Source of the DNA: Planctomycetota bacterium
GTDB lineage: Bacteria > Planctomycetota > UBA1135 > UBA2386
DNA length: 64,000 bases
Direction of reading: 5' to 3'
NCBI GenBank assembly: GCA_019636245.1
Contig: JAHBXX010000005.1
Coordinates: forward strand, 62,001-126,000
The position numbers and the translations under genes are program-made. A model generated the notes under the pieces. That model searched no databases, was not told the DNA's origin, and was given only the letters and a program-made list of their open reading frames with translations. Below, in pieces: positions 42,130 through 51,090 of the stretch; position 1 is the first letter of the stretch; each line of letters starts with the position of its first letter.

Positions 42130-42617
42130 CGCCGGTGGCGCTCCCTCGCCGGCGGCACGGCGGGATCGAGGCCACCGGCGCGGATGCGTGCGTCCAGCCG
42201 CTCCAGTTCGGCCTGGATCTCGTCCGGAGCCGCCTCGAGGCGATCGCTGTGGCGGTCGAGCAGGCCGCCGTGCCACAGCAGGCCGAGCCCGAACAACACC
42301 GCGGCGGCCAGCAACAGCCGCTGGCACAGGCGCACGCTGCGCGCGCCCTGCTCCGCCTGCGCGTCGAGCTGCCGCAGCAGGGCACGATCGGGCAGCCGCC
42401 GCACGGCGGCGAGCACGCCCGTGGCGAAGTCGGCCGGCGGCACCGTCGCCGCGGCCCGCGCGCCGGCGAAGCCTCGGCGCCATTGCTGCTCCTCGGCCAA
42501 CCGTTGGCGCAGCGCCGGGTCGTGCGCGAGTCGGGTCTGGAACGCCGCCGCCGCGGCGGCGTCGAGTTCCCCGTCGAGGAAACGCTGCAGGGTCCGGTGG
42601 TCGTGCGGCTGGGTCAT
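42126..42617 (-). CDS. Anti-sigma factor
   Basis: 163 aa. An N-terminal ASD-like helical part (LQRFLDGELDAAAAAAFQTRLAHDPALRQRL) lacks the zinc-binding HxxxCxxC motif. One membrane helix (~100-118, LLLAAAVLFGLGLLWHG) and a short outside tail follow. This is the standard anti-sigma layout: the inner domain should hold the ECF factor. ATG overlaps the sigma stop as ATGA, which keeps the two proteins at matched levels. What releases it is not seen. Confidence 0.8.
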   Translation of the reverse strand: MTQPHDHRTLQRFLDGELDAAAAAAFQTRLAHDPALRQRLAEEQQWRRGFAGARAAATVPPADFATGVLAAVRRLPDRALLRQLDAQAEQGARSVRLCQRLLLAAAVLFGLGLLWHGGLLDRHSDRLEAAPDEIQAELERLDARIRAGGLDPAVPPARERHRR

Positions 42618-43258
42618 CGGGGAGTTCCTGGCCGGGCGCCGGCCACCGGGTCCAAGGTCTCGTCCGTCGCCCCGGGAACGAGTTCGGGGTGCAGGCGCAA
42701 CAGTTCCTGCTTGAAGCGTTGCCGGGCGCGGAACAACCGCGACTCGACGGTGCCGAGCTGGATCTGCAGCACGGCCGCGATTTCGGTGTAGGACAGATCC
42801 TCGAACTCGCGCAGCACGAGGATGGTGCGGAACTTCTCCGGCAAGGAGTCGACGATGCGGCGGGTCACCGCCGCCAGCTCCGCGGCCTGCAGCGGCGCCG
42901 CGGGGTCCTGTTCGTCGCCGTCGCCCGGATCGAGCACGCGCTCGTCCTCGACCAGGCGCAGACGGCGGTGGCTGGCGCGCGACAGGTGGTCGGTCGCCGC
43001 GTTGACGGCGATCCGGTAGACCCAGGTGTAGAAGGCCGAGTTCTGCTGGAAGGTGTGCAGCTTGCGGAACACCTTCAGGAACACCTCCTGCGCCAGGTCC
43101 TCGCACTCGACCGGATCTCGGCAGTAGCGGCCCAGCAGACGGAAGACGCGGTCCTGGTAGCGGCCGATCAGCTGGGCGAACGCCGCCTCGCTGCCCTCGA
43201 GCACCGCGGCGATCAGCTCCGGGTCGGACGTCTCGGGGGAGAGCTTCAAGGCGAACAC
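42614..43258 (-). CDS. ECF-type RNA polymerase sigma factor
   Basis: 214 aa, GTG start at 43258. Region 2 shows FAQLIGRYQDRVFRLLGRYC, CEDLAQEVFLKVFRKL and FYTWVYRIAVNAATDHL. Region 4 shows LPEKFRTILVLREFEDLSYTEIAAVLQIQLGTVESRLFRAR, a typical HTH. An acidic linker sits between. It heads a run of genes that go on with the anti-sigma factor and then the PilM/PilO-like platform proteins, so it may control its own operon. I see no clear ECF promoter in the 142 bp above it. Confidence 0.93.
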   Translation of the reverse strand: MFALKLSPETSDPELIAAVLEGSEAAFAQLIGRYQDRVFRLLGRYCRDPVECEDLAQEVFLKVFRKLHTFQQNSAFYTWVYRIAVNAATDHLSRASHRRLRLVEDERVLDPGDGDEQDPAAPLQAAELAAVTRRIVDSLPEKFRTILVLREFEDLSYTEIAAVLQIQLGTVESRLFRARQRFKQELLRLHPELVPGATDETLDPVAGARPGTPR

Positions 43259-43302
43259 GGGGGCCTTGGAGGGACACGGCGCGAGGATCTTCCCGGGTCG
43301 CT

Positions 43303-43335
43303 CCGGCGGGGCGCCCCGGCGCGACGCCCCGCCGG
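43303..43335. terminator. GC-rich hairpin between ribBA and the sigma-factor gene
   Basis: CCGGCGGGGCG at 43303-43313 pairs perfectly with CGCCCCGCCGG at 43325-43335 (11 bp, 11-nt loop). It sits after the ribBA stop (43401, minus strand) and before the sigma start. There is no T-run; it may end the ribBA transcript in a Rho-aided way or be a regulatory site. Confidence 0.4.
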
Positions 43336-43400
43336 GGCCGACGGCTCGCCGAGGAACCCACCCCAGGGTCGCCGCGGGGCGGGACGACCGCCCCTTCCGG

Positions 43401-44624
43401 CTACGCCAGGAGGTGGCCCATCTTGTCGCGCTTCGTCTCCAAGTACTTCTGGTTGTGTGGGTTGTGCTGAACGATCAGCGGCACCTGCTCGACGATCTCG
43501 AGGCCGTAGCCCTGCAGGCCGGCCAGCTTCTTCGGGTTGTTGGTGAGGATCCGCAGGCGACGCACCCCGAGGTCGTGCAGGATCTGCGCTCCGGTCCCGA
43601 ACTCCCGTTCGTCGGGCCGGAAACCGAGGTGCACGTTGGCCTCGACCGTGTCCATGCCGCCGTCCTGCAGGGCGTAGGCGCGCAGCTTGTTGGCCAGGCC
43701 GATGCCCCGCCCCTCCTGGCTGATGTAGAGCACGATGCCCCGCCCGGCGCGCTGCACGGCCTGCATCGCCGCCTGCAGCTGCGGGCCGCAGTCGCAGCGC
43801 AGCGACCCGAACGCATCCCCGGTCAGGCACTGCGAGTGCACGCGCACCAGGACGGGTTCCTCGATCGCCGGGAACACGCCGTCGGGACCGGCGCGGTCGA
43901 TGCCCACCGTCAGCGCCATGTGGGTCCGCTGGTCGACCAGGCTCTGGTAGGTGTGGCAGTCGAACGGCCCGTGGCTGGTGGGCATCTTGGCCACCGCGAT
44001 GCGCTCGACCAGCCGTTCGCGGCGGCGGCGGTACTCGACGATGTCGGCGATGCAGCCCATCTTGATGCCGCGGTCGCGGCAGAAGGTCTCCAGCTCGGGC
44101 ACGCGCGCCATTTCGCCGTCCGCGCGCGTGATCTCGCAGATGACCCCAGCGGGGCGCAGGCCGGCGAGGCGGCAGAGGTCGACGATGCCCTCGGTCTGGC
44201 CGGTGCGGACGAGCACGCCGCCGTCGCGCGCCCGCAGCGGGAAGATGTGACCGGGGCGGGACAGGTCCTGGGGCTTCGCGTCGGGCGCCACCGCCGCCAG
44301 GATCGTCCGGGCCCGGTCCCTGGCGGAGATGCCGGTGGTGACGCCCTCGGCGGCCTCGATGCTGACCGTGAACGCCGTGCCGAAGCGCGACCGGTTCTCG
44401 GCCACCATCATCGGCAGCTGCAGCTGGTCGCACAGGGCGCCGTCCATGGCCAGGCAGATCAGGCCACAGGCCTCGCGCGCCATCATCGCCACCAGTTCCG
44501 GGGTCGCGAACTGGGCCGCGAAGCAGAGGTCGCCCTCGTTCTCACGGTCGGGATCGTCGACCAGCACGATCGGGCGGCCTGCCTGCAACTCCTCGAGCAG
44601 TTCGGGAACGGGGGAGAATGTCAT
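43401..44624 (-). CDS. ribBA: Bifunctional 3,4-dihydroxy-2-butanone-4-phosphate synthase / GTP cyclohydrolase II
   Basis: Two entry enzymes of riboflavin synthesis in one 407-aa chain. The N-terminal half (~1-200, RibB) has DDPDRENEGDL, PGHIFPLRARDGGVL and ATVEYR-like DIVEYRRRRE. The C-terminal half (~205-407, RibA) has the zinc-binding HSQCLTGDAFGSLRCDCGPQL and the YISQEGRGIGL active-site loop. All key residues appear present. No FMN riboswitch core could be found in the 312 bp upstream. Confidence 0.97.
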   Translation of the reverse strand: MTFSPVPELLEELQAGRPIVLVDDPDRENEGDLCFAAQFATPELVAMMAREACGLICLAMDGALCDQLQLPMMVAENRSRFGTAFTVSIEAAEGVTTGISARDRARTILAAVAPDAKPQDLSRPGHIFPLRARDGGVLVRTGQTEGIVDLCRLAGLRPAGVICEITRADGEMARVPELETFCRDRGIKMGCIADIVEYRRRRERLVERIAVAKMPTSHGPFDCHTYQSLVDQRTHMALTVGIDRAGPDGVFPAIEEPVLVRVHSQCLTGDAFGSLRCDCGPQLQAAMQAVQRAGRGIVLYISQEGRGIGLANKLRAYALQDGGMDTVEANVHLGFRPDEREFGTGAQILHDLGVRRLRILTNNPKKLAGLQGYGLEIVEQVPLIVQHNPHNQKYLETKRDKMGHLLA

Positions 44625-44936
44625 GCGCCTGATCGGACCTCGTGGGAACGCCGCAGCTTACCGCCGCGGCTGGCGCCGGTCGCGGGGCGGTCGCGCCGCG
44701 CGACCGGGGCCACGCGGGTGCGGCAGATCGCGACGGTGCCGGGCGGGCTGCTGCATCGCGCGGCACCGCGCGCCGCCTGGGCCGCCCGCGCGGCGACCGC
44801 CAAGGTCCGCTGCCATGGCCGACGCAAGTCTCTACCCCGCATGCAGTTGTTTTTTGCTTCAGGGCCTCCGGCGAAGGCGCCGAAGCCGCCTGCGGCAGAG
44901 GGCAGTCGCACGCAACCGGGGAAGAGAGCTACGCGG
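44625..44936. other. Divergent intergenic region, ribBA / protease
   Basis: 312 bp between genes read outward. A run of six T at 44849-44854 stands out from the GC-rich background. The only structure of note is the GC-rich, partly self-complementary stretch at ~44670-44720. No riboswitch or clear promoter was recognised. Confidence 0.35.
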
Positions 44937-46112
44937 ATGAAACGCACTTTGCTGGAGGTGTTCTGTGGCCTCGCGGCGCTGGTCCTGATGGTCTCGTTCC
45001 ACCATCAGATCGCCCGCCTGGAGACGCAGCAGCAGGACGTCAGCGAACTCGAGCGCAAGGTCGCGCGCGTGGCCGCCGCCGCCGGCGACACGCGCGAGCT
45101 GCAGGCGATCCGCCAGCAGATCCTGGCCCAGACCGAGGCCCGCATGGCCTCGCTGGAGACGCAGTTCGAGAACGCCACCGCCGGCTCGGCGCGGGCCCAG
45201 GAACTCGAGCTCGAGCTGCAGCAGGCCAGGCGCGAGGTCGAGACCTTCCGCAGCCAGCTGTCGACCGACTTCGAACGCACCAAGGCGCTGGTCGACGCCT
45301 ACATCCGCGAGGTGCGCACCAAGGAAGCCGATGCCCGGAACCGCCTGTCGGAGACGCAGGTGGCGATCGCGACGCTGGCCAGCCAGCTCTACCGGGATCC
45401 GGGCGAGCTGACGCGGCAGATGCTGCTGCCGACGGTGCAGCTGACCGGCGACGACACCGTCGGTTCGGGCACGGTGGTCTTCTCCGGCGAGAATCCGCGC
45501 TCCAAGGCCGTCGAGACCTACGTGCTGACCTCGCACCACGTGATCCGCAACATCCTCGCCGACACGCCTCGTGCCGCCCACGAGGGCTTCGACGTGACGA
45601 TCTACCTGCCCGGCGAACGGCTCACGGTGAAGGGCCGCATGATCGCCAGCCAGCCGAAGATCGACGCCGCGCTGGTCAGGGTCGAGACCGACCGCCGGCT
45701 GCCGCACGTCGCCAACGTGCTGCCGCGGGCCGAATGCAGTCAGGTCAAGGTCTGGGATCCGGTCTGCGCGGTCGGCTGCCCGCTCGGCAACGACCCCGTG
45801 CCCAGCCACGGCGAGGTCAGTTCGCTGCACAACGAACTCAACGGCGCCAACTACTGGATGATCAACGCGCCGACCTACTTCGGCAACAGCGGCGGCGGCA
45901 TCTACCGCGCCGACACGCGGCAGCTGATCGGGGTGTTCTCGAAGATCTACACCCACGGCAAGGGCGCGCCGGTGGTGATCCCGCACATGGGGCTGTGCAC
46001 GCCGATCGAACTGATCTACGAGTGGCTCGCCGCCGAGAAGCTCGACCACCTGCTGCAGAGCAGCAGCATCAGCCGCGTCGACCTCAGCCAGCTGGCGACG
46101 CCGCCGCGGTAG
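44937..46112 (+). CDS. Membrane-anchored trypsin-like serine protease with coiled coil
   Basis: 391 aa. A membrane helix (~5-20, LEVFCGLAALVLMVSF) anchors a coiled coil (~25-145, LARLETQQQD..., ELELELQQARREVETFRSQL). It is followed by a trypsin-like domain with His201 in TSHHVIRN, Asp243 in KIDAALVRV and Ser318 in FGNSGGG. A VGCPLG loop and an IPHMGLCTPIE C-terminal helix suit the DegP/HtrA-like S1 group, but no PDZ domain is present. It probably works on the outer face of the inner membrane. An upstream in-frame ATG at 44840 would add 32 poor residues and is rejected. Confidence 0.85.
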   Translation: MKRTLLEVFCGLAALVLMVSFHHQIARLETQQQDVSELERKVARVAAAAGDTRELQAIRQQILAQTEARMASLETQFENATAGSARAQELELELQQARREVETFRSQLSTDFERTKALVDAYIREVRTKEADARNRLSETQVAIATLASQLYRDPGELTRQMLLPTVQLTGDDTVGSGTVVFSGENPRSKAVETYVLTSHHVIRNILADTPRAAHEGFDVTIYLPGERLTVKGRMIASQPKIDAALVRVETDRRLPHVANVLPRAECSQVKVWDPVCAVGCPLGNDPVPSHGEVSSLHNELNGANYWMINAPTYFGNSGGGIYRADTRQLIGVFSKIYTHGKGAPVVIPHMGLCTPIELIYEWLAAEKLDHLLQSSSISRVDLSQLATPPR

Positions 46113-46124
46113 CGCCGCGCCCGG

Positions 46125-47924
46125 CTAGCGCCGCAGGCGGCGCTGCAGGCGCCGCAGCTCGGGCGAATCGAGACCGCGGGAGCGGGCGTCCTCGACCACG
46201 CGACGCGCCTCGTCGCCGCGGCCGAGGTGCCGCAGGTAACGGGCCTTCGCGGCGTGGAAGCGGGCGTCGTTCGGCCGCAGGGCCAGCGCCAACTCGGCGA
46301 GTTCGAGCGCGCGTTTGGGATTGCGCCGGCGGTCGAACAGTTCCGCCATCTCGAGCAGCACGTCGGGCTGGTCGGGCGACACCTCGAGCGCGGCGGCCAG
46401 CAGGTCGAGCGCCTCGCCGGTGTCGCCGAGCCGGCGCTTGGCGACCGCCGAGTAGAACAGCGCCGGCCAGAACTCGGGCTGCAGGTGCAGCATCAGCTGG
46501 AACTCCGCCAGCGCCGGCCGCGGGTTGCGCGCCTTCTGCGCCCGGTCGGCGGCGCGCGCGAAGCGGCCCTCGAAATCGGCCACGTCCAGCTGCAGCAGGG
46601 CCCGCACGGCCCGGTCCCGGACCTCGAGATCGAGCGCGAGGCGCAGCCCGGCGACGATCTCCACGCGCGCCTCGCGGCGGCGGCCGCAGGCGGCGAGGCA
46701 GAGGCCCAGATGGACGCGGTCCTCGCCCTGCAGCAGGCCGCGCAGCGCATCGAGGCCGTCGGCGACCGCCGGCGGCGCGCGGCGACCGGCCAACTGCACG
46801 TGCAGACACTCGAGCAGCACGCCGGCGCCACGGTCGACGGCAGCCCATTCGCGGGCGCGCACGGTGCGTTCGCGCAGGCGGCGCAGGCCGCGCAGCTCCA
46901 GTTCCCACGCCTCGTCGTCGCGCTGCTCGAAGAAGCAGAGCTGGGCCAGATGGGAGAAGAAGTCCGGATGGCCGTCGACCTCGAGGCCGCGCTGCCACAG
47001 ACCACGCGCCGCGCCGTGGTCGCCGCGCCGTGCCATGACGATGCCGAGGCTCTCGAGGCCGCGCGGCGGCGGCGGATCCAGGTGGGTCGCGTGCTCGAGC
47101 CAGGCGACCGCGCGCTGGTCGTCGCCCATGTCGGAGAGCTGCTCGGCGATCGCCACGCAGGCGTCGCCGTCGAACGGCTGCGCGGTGTAGCAGCGGTCGA
47201 GGAAGCGCCGCACGGCTTCCTGGTCGAGCCGCGCGCCGTCGAGGGCGATCGCCGTCGTGGCGTTGGCCACCCGCAGGGCGAGGCCGAAGGACGGATCGAG
47301 GTCGAGCGCGTCGGCGAACGGCCTGATCAGGGCCTCTCGGTCGTCGGGCACGGCGATGTCGAGGTCGCCGCTGAGCAGCATCGCGTTGTCCAGCCCCTGC
47401 AGGAAGTGGCGGAAGGCGACGCCGTTCGCGGTCAGCAGGCCACGCGGCGGCTCGTGGAACGGCAGGCCGAGCTGCCTGGCCAGGTGGCGCGTCAGCCGCA
47501 GCAGGCCTGGCACCGGGTCGGCGAGCTGCACGACGCCACCGATCTTCTCGGTCACGTCGTCGTCCTCGTCGCGGAAGACGTGGAACTCGATGCGCAGCGC
47601 ATCCTCGAGCGGCAGCACCTCGCCGGTGACGACGGCGCGCACGTCGAGTTCGTCCGGCAGCAGTTCGAACGCCTCGTCGCGGTCGGGCGGCGCCTCGAGT
47701 TCGACCCAGCGCACCGGCCCCGGCTCCGACGGGGTCTGCAGTTCCAGCATCGCCGTGGGTCCGGCCTGGCCCTGGTTGAGCACCTGGTGCACGAAGTCGG
47801 GGATGCGCCGCGCGAACACGCCGGGCTGCAACTGACCCCAGAGCTCGCCCGGCGCCGCCGCCAGGGGCAGGAACATGACCTCGGGGTCGTCCAGCTCGTC
47901 GAGGGGATCGGAGCGATCGGCCAT
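46125..47924 (-). CDS. TPR-repeat protein of unknown function
   Basis: 599 aa. No signal peptide: it starts ADRSDPLDELDDPEVMFLPLAAAPGELWGQLQPG. The first ~200 residues contain beta strands (VRAVVTGEVLPLEDALRIEFHV); the rest is helical with recognisable TPR units, for example PALFYSAVAKRRLGDTGEALDLLAAALEV, QPDVLLEMAELF and DARFHAAKARYLRHLGRGDEA. TPR tracts bind partner proteins; none can be named. It lies 17 bp after the HIT gene on the same strand and is probably co-transcribed with it. Confidence 0.7.
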   Translation of the reverse strand: MADRSDPLDELDDPEVMFLPLAAAPGELWGQLQPGVFARRIPDFVHQVLNQGQAGPTAMLELQTPSEPGPVRWVELEAPPDRDEAFELLPDELDVRAVVTGEVLPLEDALRIEFHVFRDEDDDVTEKIGGVVQLADPVPGLLRLTRHLARQLGLPFHEPPRGLLTANGVAFRHFLQGLDNAMLLSGDLDIAVPDDREALIRPFADALDLDPSFGLALRVANATTAIALDGARLDQEAVRRFLDRCYTAQPFDGDACVAIAEQLSDMGDDQRAVAWLEHATHLDPPPPRGLESLGIVMARRGDHGAARGLWQRGLEVDGHPDFFSHLAQLCFFEQRDDEAWELELRGLRRLRERTVRAREWAAVDRGAGVLLECLHVQLAGRRAPPAVADGLDALRGLLQGEDRVHLGLCLAACGRRREARVEIVAGLRLALDLEVRDRAVRALLQLDVADFEGRFARAADRAQKARNPRPALAEFQLMLHLQPEFWPALFYSAVAKRRLGDTGEALDLLAAALEVSPDQPDVLLEMAELFDRRRNPKRALELAELALALRPNDARFHAAKARYLRHLGRGDEARRVVEDARSRGLDSPELRRLQRRLRR

Positions 47925-47941
47925 GGCAGGTTCGGCGGGCG

Positions 47942-48295
47942 CTAGCCCGGCGGCCACCCCAGCGGTCGGCCGGCCAGGACGTGCACGTGCAGGTGGAACA
48001 CCGTCTGGCCGGCGCCGGCGCCGTTGTTGATCACGACGCGGAAGGAGTCGTCGGCGAGACCCTGTTGGCGCGCCACGGCCGCTCCGACGAGCAGCAGATG
48101 GCCCAGCATCGCGGCGTCCGCCGCGGCGGCGTCGGCCAGCCTGGCGATCGGTCGCTTCGGCACGACCAGGAAGTGCAGCGGCGCCTGCGGCGCCACGTCG
48201 CGGAACGCGACGCAGAGGTCGTCTTCGTGCAGGATCTGCGCGGGAAGTTCCCGGCGCAGGATGCGCGCGAACACGTTGGCGGGATCGTAGGGCAA
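47942..48295 (-). CDS. HIT-family protein (HINT-like nucleotide hydrolase)
   Basis: 117 aa, with the histidine-triad motif HLHVHV at 101-106 and the usual N-terminus ANVFARILRRELPAQILHEDD. Such proteins hydrolyse purine nucleoside phosphoramidates such as AMP-lysine. TTG at 48295 is the start that gives the typical Hint N-terminus. Short and complete. Confidence 0.93.
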   Translation of the reverse strand: MPYDPANVFARILRRELPAQILHEDDLCVAFRDVAPQAPLHFLVVPKRPIARLADAAAADAAMLGHLLLVGAAVARQQGLADDSFRVVINNGAGAGQTVFHLHVHVLAGRPLGWPPG

Positions 48296-48435
48296 AGCTG
48301 CGGGGCCGGGTCGACGGGCAGACCGCCGACGGGCGCGAGAGTAGGGCCGGCAGGGGCCGGCTCAAGCCCTTCCCCCACCAAGAATCGGCGAACGGCCCGG
48401 CGCCGCCCCCGCCCCCGGCGGGTTACCCTGCCCGC
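48296..48435. promoter_or_regulatory. Divergent intergenic region, HIT / uridine kinase
   Basis: 140 bp between two outward-read genes; must contain both promoters if they are independently read. No convincing boxes were picked out. Confidence 0.3.
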
Positions 48436-49062
48436 ATGCCCCTGCGCCACCCGCCCTTCGCCGTCGCCATCGCCGGCGGATCGGGCAGCGGCAAGACGTC
48501 GCTGACCCGGGCCCTGGTCGAGGCCCTGGGGCCCGACCGGTGCGCGGTGCTCGACCACGATTCCTACTACCGCGACCTCTCCCATCTGCCGCTCGAGGCC
48601 CGCGCCGAGGCCAACTTCGACCACCCCGAGAGCCTGGAGAACGGGCTGTTGGCCGAGCACCTGGCCAGCCTGCGCGCCGGCCGCGCGGTCGAGCGGCCGC
48701 TCTACGACTTCGCCAGCCACACCCGACTGCCGGCGACCACCGCCGTCGAGCCCCGGCCGGTGATCCTGTGCGAGGGCATCCTGCTGCTGGCCGTCCCCGA
48801 GCTGCGCGAGGCGTTCGACCTGCGGGTCTACGTCGACACCCCCGCCGACGTGCGGGCGCTGCGGCGCGTGCAGCGCGACATCGTCGAACGCGGACGCACG
48901 GTGCAGTCGGTCGTGCGCCAGTACCTGCAGTCGGTGAAGCCGATGCACGAACGGTTCGTCGAGCCGGCCCGCAGCACCGCCGACCTGGTGCTCGGCTGGC
49001 AGCACACGCCGGCGGAGTGGGCGGCGACGGTGCTGGCGATGCTGCGCGGCCGGCTGTCGTGA
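48436..49062 (+). CDS. udk: Uridine kinase
   Basis: Phosphorylates uridine and cytidine with ATP or GTP for pyrimidine salvage. The 208-aa chain has Walker A GGSGSGKT at 14-21, DHDSYYRDLSHLP (uridine site), FDHPESLE, PLYDFASHTR and VILCEGILLL (Walker B). The adenine-lid segment RRVQRDIVERGRT-x-SVVRQY is intact. The length is normal. It converges on sppA with 10 bp between the stops. Confidence 0.95.
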   Translation: MPLRHPPFAVAIAGGSGSGKTSLTRALVEALGPDRCAVLDHDSYYRDLSHLPLEARAEANFDHPESLENGLLAEHLASLRAGRAVERPLYDFASHTRLPATTAVEPRPVILCEGILLLAVPELREAFDLRVYVDTPADVRALRRVQRDIVERGRTVQSVVRQYLQSVKPMHERFVEPARSTADLVLGWQHTPAEWAATVLAMLRGRLS

Positions 49063-49072
49063 CGGGCGGCGG

Positions 49073-50899
49073 TCAGCGCACGCGCAGCCCCATCGGCAGC
49101 AGCGCGTAGAGCCGCGGCACTCCGGTGTCCGCCGCGGCCAGCGCGTCGCGAACGACGGCGAGCACCTCGGTGAAGCGGGCGCATTCGGCGAGCAGGGTCG
49201 ACAGCAGCGCCGCGTCGGTGCCCGCCCGCACCTGCGCCTCGAAGAGCGACGCGAACAGCGAATCGGCGAAGTTCTTCGGCTCGGGCGCGTGCACCACCTC
49301 GACGTCGGGGCCCAGCGCGGCCAGGGCGCGTACGCGCCCGATCGCGTCCTCGAGGCCGCCGATGGCGTCGACCAGCCGGTTGTCGACCGCCTGCTGGCCG
49401 GACCAGACGCGGCCGCCGGCGATGGCGTCGACCGCGGCCACGTCCATGCGCCGCGACACGGCCACGTGCTCGAGGAACCGGGCGTAGATCTCGTCGACGA
49501 ACGCCTGCATGCGGGCGCGCGCCGTCTCGCTCCACGGCCGGTCCATCGCGTCCATCAGCGGCCCTTCGTCGAGGCGCACGATCTCGGTGTGCACGCCGAG
49601 CCGCCGCATCAGCGCGCCCGGCTGGAAGCGCATGCCGAACACGCCGATCGAGCCGGTGATGGTGCCGATCTCGGCCAGGATCGGCTGGCCGATCGCGGTG
49701 ATCCAGTAGCCGCCCGACGCGGCCAGTTCGCCCATCGAGAACACCACCGGCTTCTTCGCCGCGAGGCGCTGCAGCGCGGTGCGGATCGCCTCGCTGGCCG
49801 TGGCCGAACCGCCGGGCGAGTTCACGCGCACGACGACGCCCTTGACGAGCTCGTTGCCGGCCAGCTTGTCGATCTCCTTGACGGCGACACCGCCGACCAT
49901 GTTGCCCGGCTGCGGCTTGTCGCCATCGACGATCTGGCCGGACAGGTGCAGCACCACGATCTGCGGGTCGTCGATCTCCTCCTCCTTCTTCTGCCGCAGC
50001 AGGCTGGTCAGGATCGCCATCAGGTCGCGGCTCTGCGCCTTCTTCTTCGGCGCGGCGTCCTGCAGCTCGAAGGCCTCGTCGCCGCGCACGACCGCCAGCG
50101 CGCGCTGGGCGCCGCTCCACGGCACCAGCCGGTCGACCAGGCCGTTGGCCAACGCCTCCTTCGCGGTCAGCAGGCGCTGGGCCTGCAGCGCGCGCACGGT
50201 CGCCGGCGCCAGCTTGCGACCTTCGGCGATGCAGCGCACGACGTCGTCGTTCATCGACCGCAGCATCGCCTCGTAGTGGGCGCGCAGGTGGTCGGACATC
50301 GCCGGCAGCATGTACGGCTCGACCGCGCCCTTGAACGCGCCGACGCGCGTCACTTCGACCTGGATGCCGAGCAGATCGAGGGCGTCCTTCAGGTGCATCA
50401 CCGACATCGCCGGGGACCGCAGGTCGCAGGCCCCCATGTCGGCCATCAGCACGCGGTCGCACTGCGCCGCGATCTGCAGCGTGGCGGTGTCGACGTTCTC
50501 GACGTAGCAGGTGATCTGCTTGCCGGCCGCGCGCACGCGTCGCAGCGCCCGCTCGAGCTCGCGCAGCTGCGGCTGGTGGAAGGTCGCGTCGCCGGACAGG
50601 TCGAGCAGCACCTCGGTCTCGGCGACCTTGGTCAGCCCCTCGACCGACTCGAGGAAGCGGTAGAACGGCTTCGGCGGGGCGCCGCCGCCGCCGAGCAGGC
50701 TCATCGGCGAGAAGCCCATCTCGGCCAGGTCGGCATAGGTGCCCTGCGGCCGCAGGAACGGCACGCGCTGCCTGGTCGACTTGCCCGCCGCCGCGACCGG
50801 CTCGCCGGTCGTGGCCTCCTCCTGGGCGGGAAGCGGCGTGGGGGGCAGCAGGAGGAACAGGACGGGCAGCAGGGAGACGGCGGCGAACGGTGGGCGCAT
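49073..50899 (-). CDS. sppA: Signal peptide peptidase SppA, 67K type
   Basis: 608 aa, with an N-terminal signal/anchor (~5-24). Two tandem SppA domains make the long form. The second half carries VVVRVNSPGGSA, the catalytic Ser395 in LAASGGYWI and GTITGSIGVFG. The general-base Lys is expected in the first half, where GAFKGAVEPYMLPAMSD is the matching segment. It cuts up signal peptides left in the inner membrane. A tRNA gene begins 114 bp upstream on the opposite strand. Confidence 0.92.
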   Translation of the reverse strand: MRPPFAAVSLLPVLFLLLPPTPLPAQEEATTGEPVAAAGKSTRQRVPFLRPQGTYADLAEMGFSPMSLLGGGGAPPKPFYRFLESVEGLTKVAETEVLLDLSGDATFHQPQLRELERALRRVRAAGKQITCYVENVDTATLQIAAQCDRVLMADMGACDLRSPAMSVMHLKDALDLLGIQVEVTRVGAFKGAVEPYMLPAMSDHLRAHYEAMLRSMNDDVVRCIAEGRKLAPATVRALQAQRLLTAKEALANGLVDRLVPWSGAQRALAVVRGDEAFELQDAAPKKKAQSRDLMAILTSLLRQKKEEEIDDPQIVVLHLSGQIVDGDKPQPGNMVGGVAVKEIDKLAGNELVKGVVVRVNSPGGSATASEAIRTALQRLAAKKPVVFSMGELAASGGYWITAIGQPILAEIGTITGSIGVFGMRFQPGALMRRLGVHTEIVRLDEGPLMDAMDRPWSETARARMQAFVDEIYARFLEHVAVSRRMDVAAVDAIAGGRVWSGQQAVDNRLVDAIGGLEDAIGRVRALAALGPDVEVVHAPEPKNFADSLFASLFEAQVRAGTDAALLSTLLAECARFTEVLAVVRDALAAADTGVPRLYALLPMGLRVR

Positions 50900-50971
50900 G
50901 CGGTCAGGATAGTGGGTGGAACGAGCGCGCGGGGTGGCCGATCGGGCAGCCTTCCTGTCGTGGCGCTCGGC

Positions 50972-50999
50972 TTGTCCGGCGGCGCCTCGTCGCTAGAGT
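50972..50999 (+). promoter_or_regulatory. Candidate promoter of tRNA-Arg
   Basis: TTGTCC at 50972-50977 and TAGAGT at 50994-50999 are 16 bp apart, with the tRNA starting 15 bp downstream. This matches a sigma-70-type promoter fairly well. Confidence 0.5.
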
Positions 51000-51013
51000 C
51001 GAGCGCGCGATTC

Positions 51014-51090
51014 GCGCCCGTAGCTCAGTTGGATAGAGCACCGCTTTCCTAAAGCGGGGGTCACAGGTTCGACTCCTGTCGGGCGTACCA
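51014..51090 (+). tRNA. tRNA-Arg, anticodon CCT
   Basis: A 77-nt cloverleaf with CCA encoded at 51088-51090. The acceptor stem GCGCCCG (51014-51020) pairs with CGGGCGT (51080-51086) with one G-U. The anticodon stem CCGCT/AGCGG (51041-51045 and 51053-51057) holds loop TTCCTAA, giving anticodon CCT at 51048-51050, which reads AGG. The T-loop is GGTTCGACTCC. Bases 51068-51079 at its 3' end are repeated at 54435-54446, marking it as an integration site. Confidence 0.97.
51068..51079 (+). repeat. Left attachment-site repeat (attL core), inside tRNA-Arg
   Basis: TTCGACTCCTGT within the T-loop/acceptor part of the tRNA. Identical to 54435-54446. Integration here keeps the tRNA whole, which is the common pattern for tyrosine-recombinase elements. 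Confidence 0.65.

Noticed and set aside
44625..44936. FMN riboswitch upstream of ribBA
   Set aside because: The conserved RFN core (AGGGGCGGGG...ACCGGCGGT and later GCCGACGGT-type blocks in order) was looked for on the minus strand and not found.
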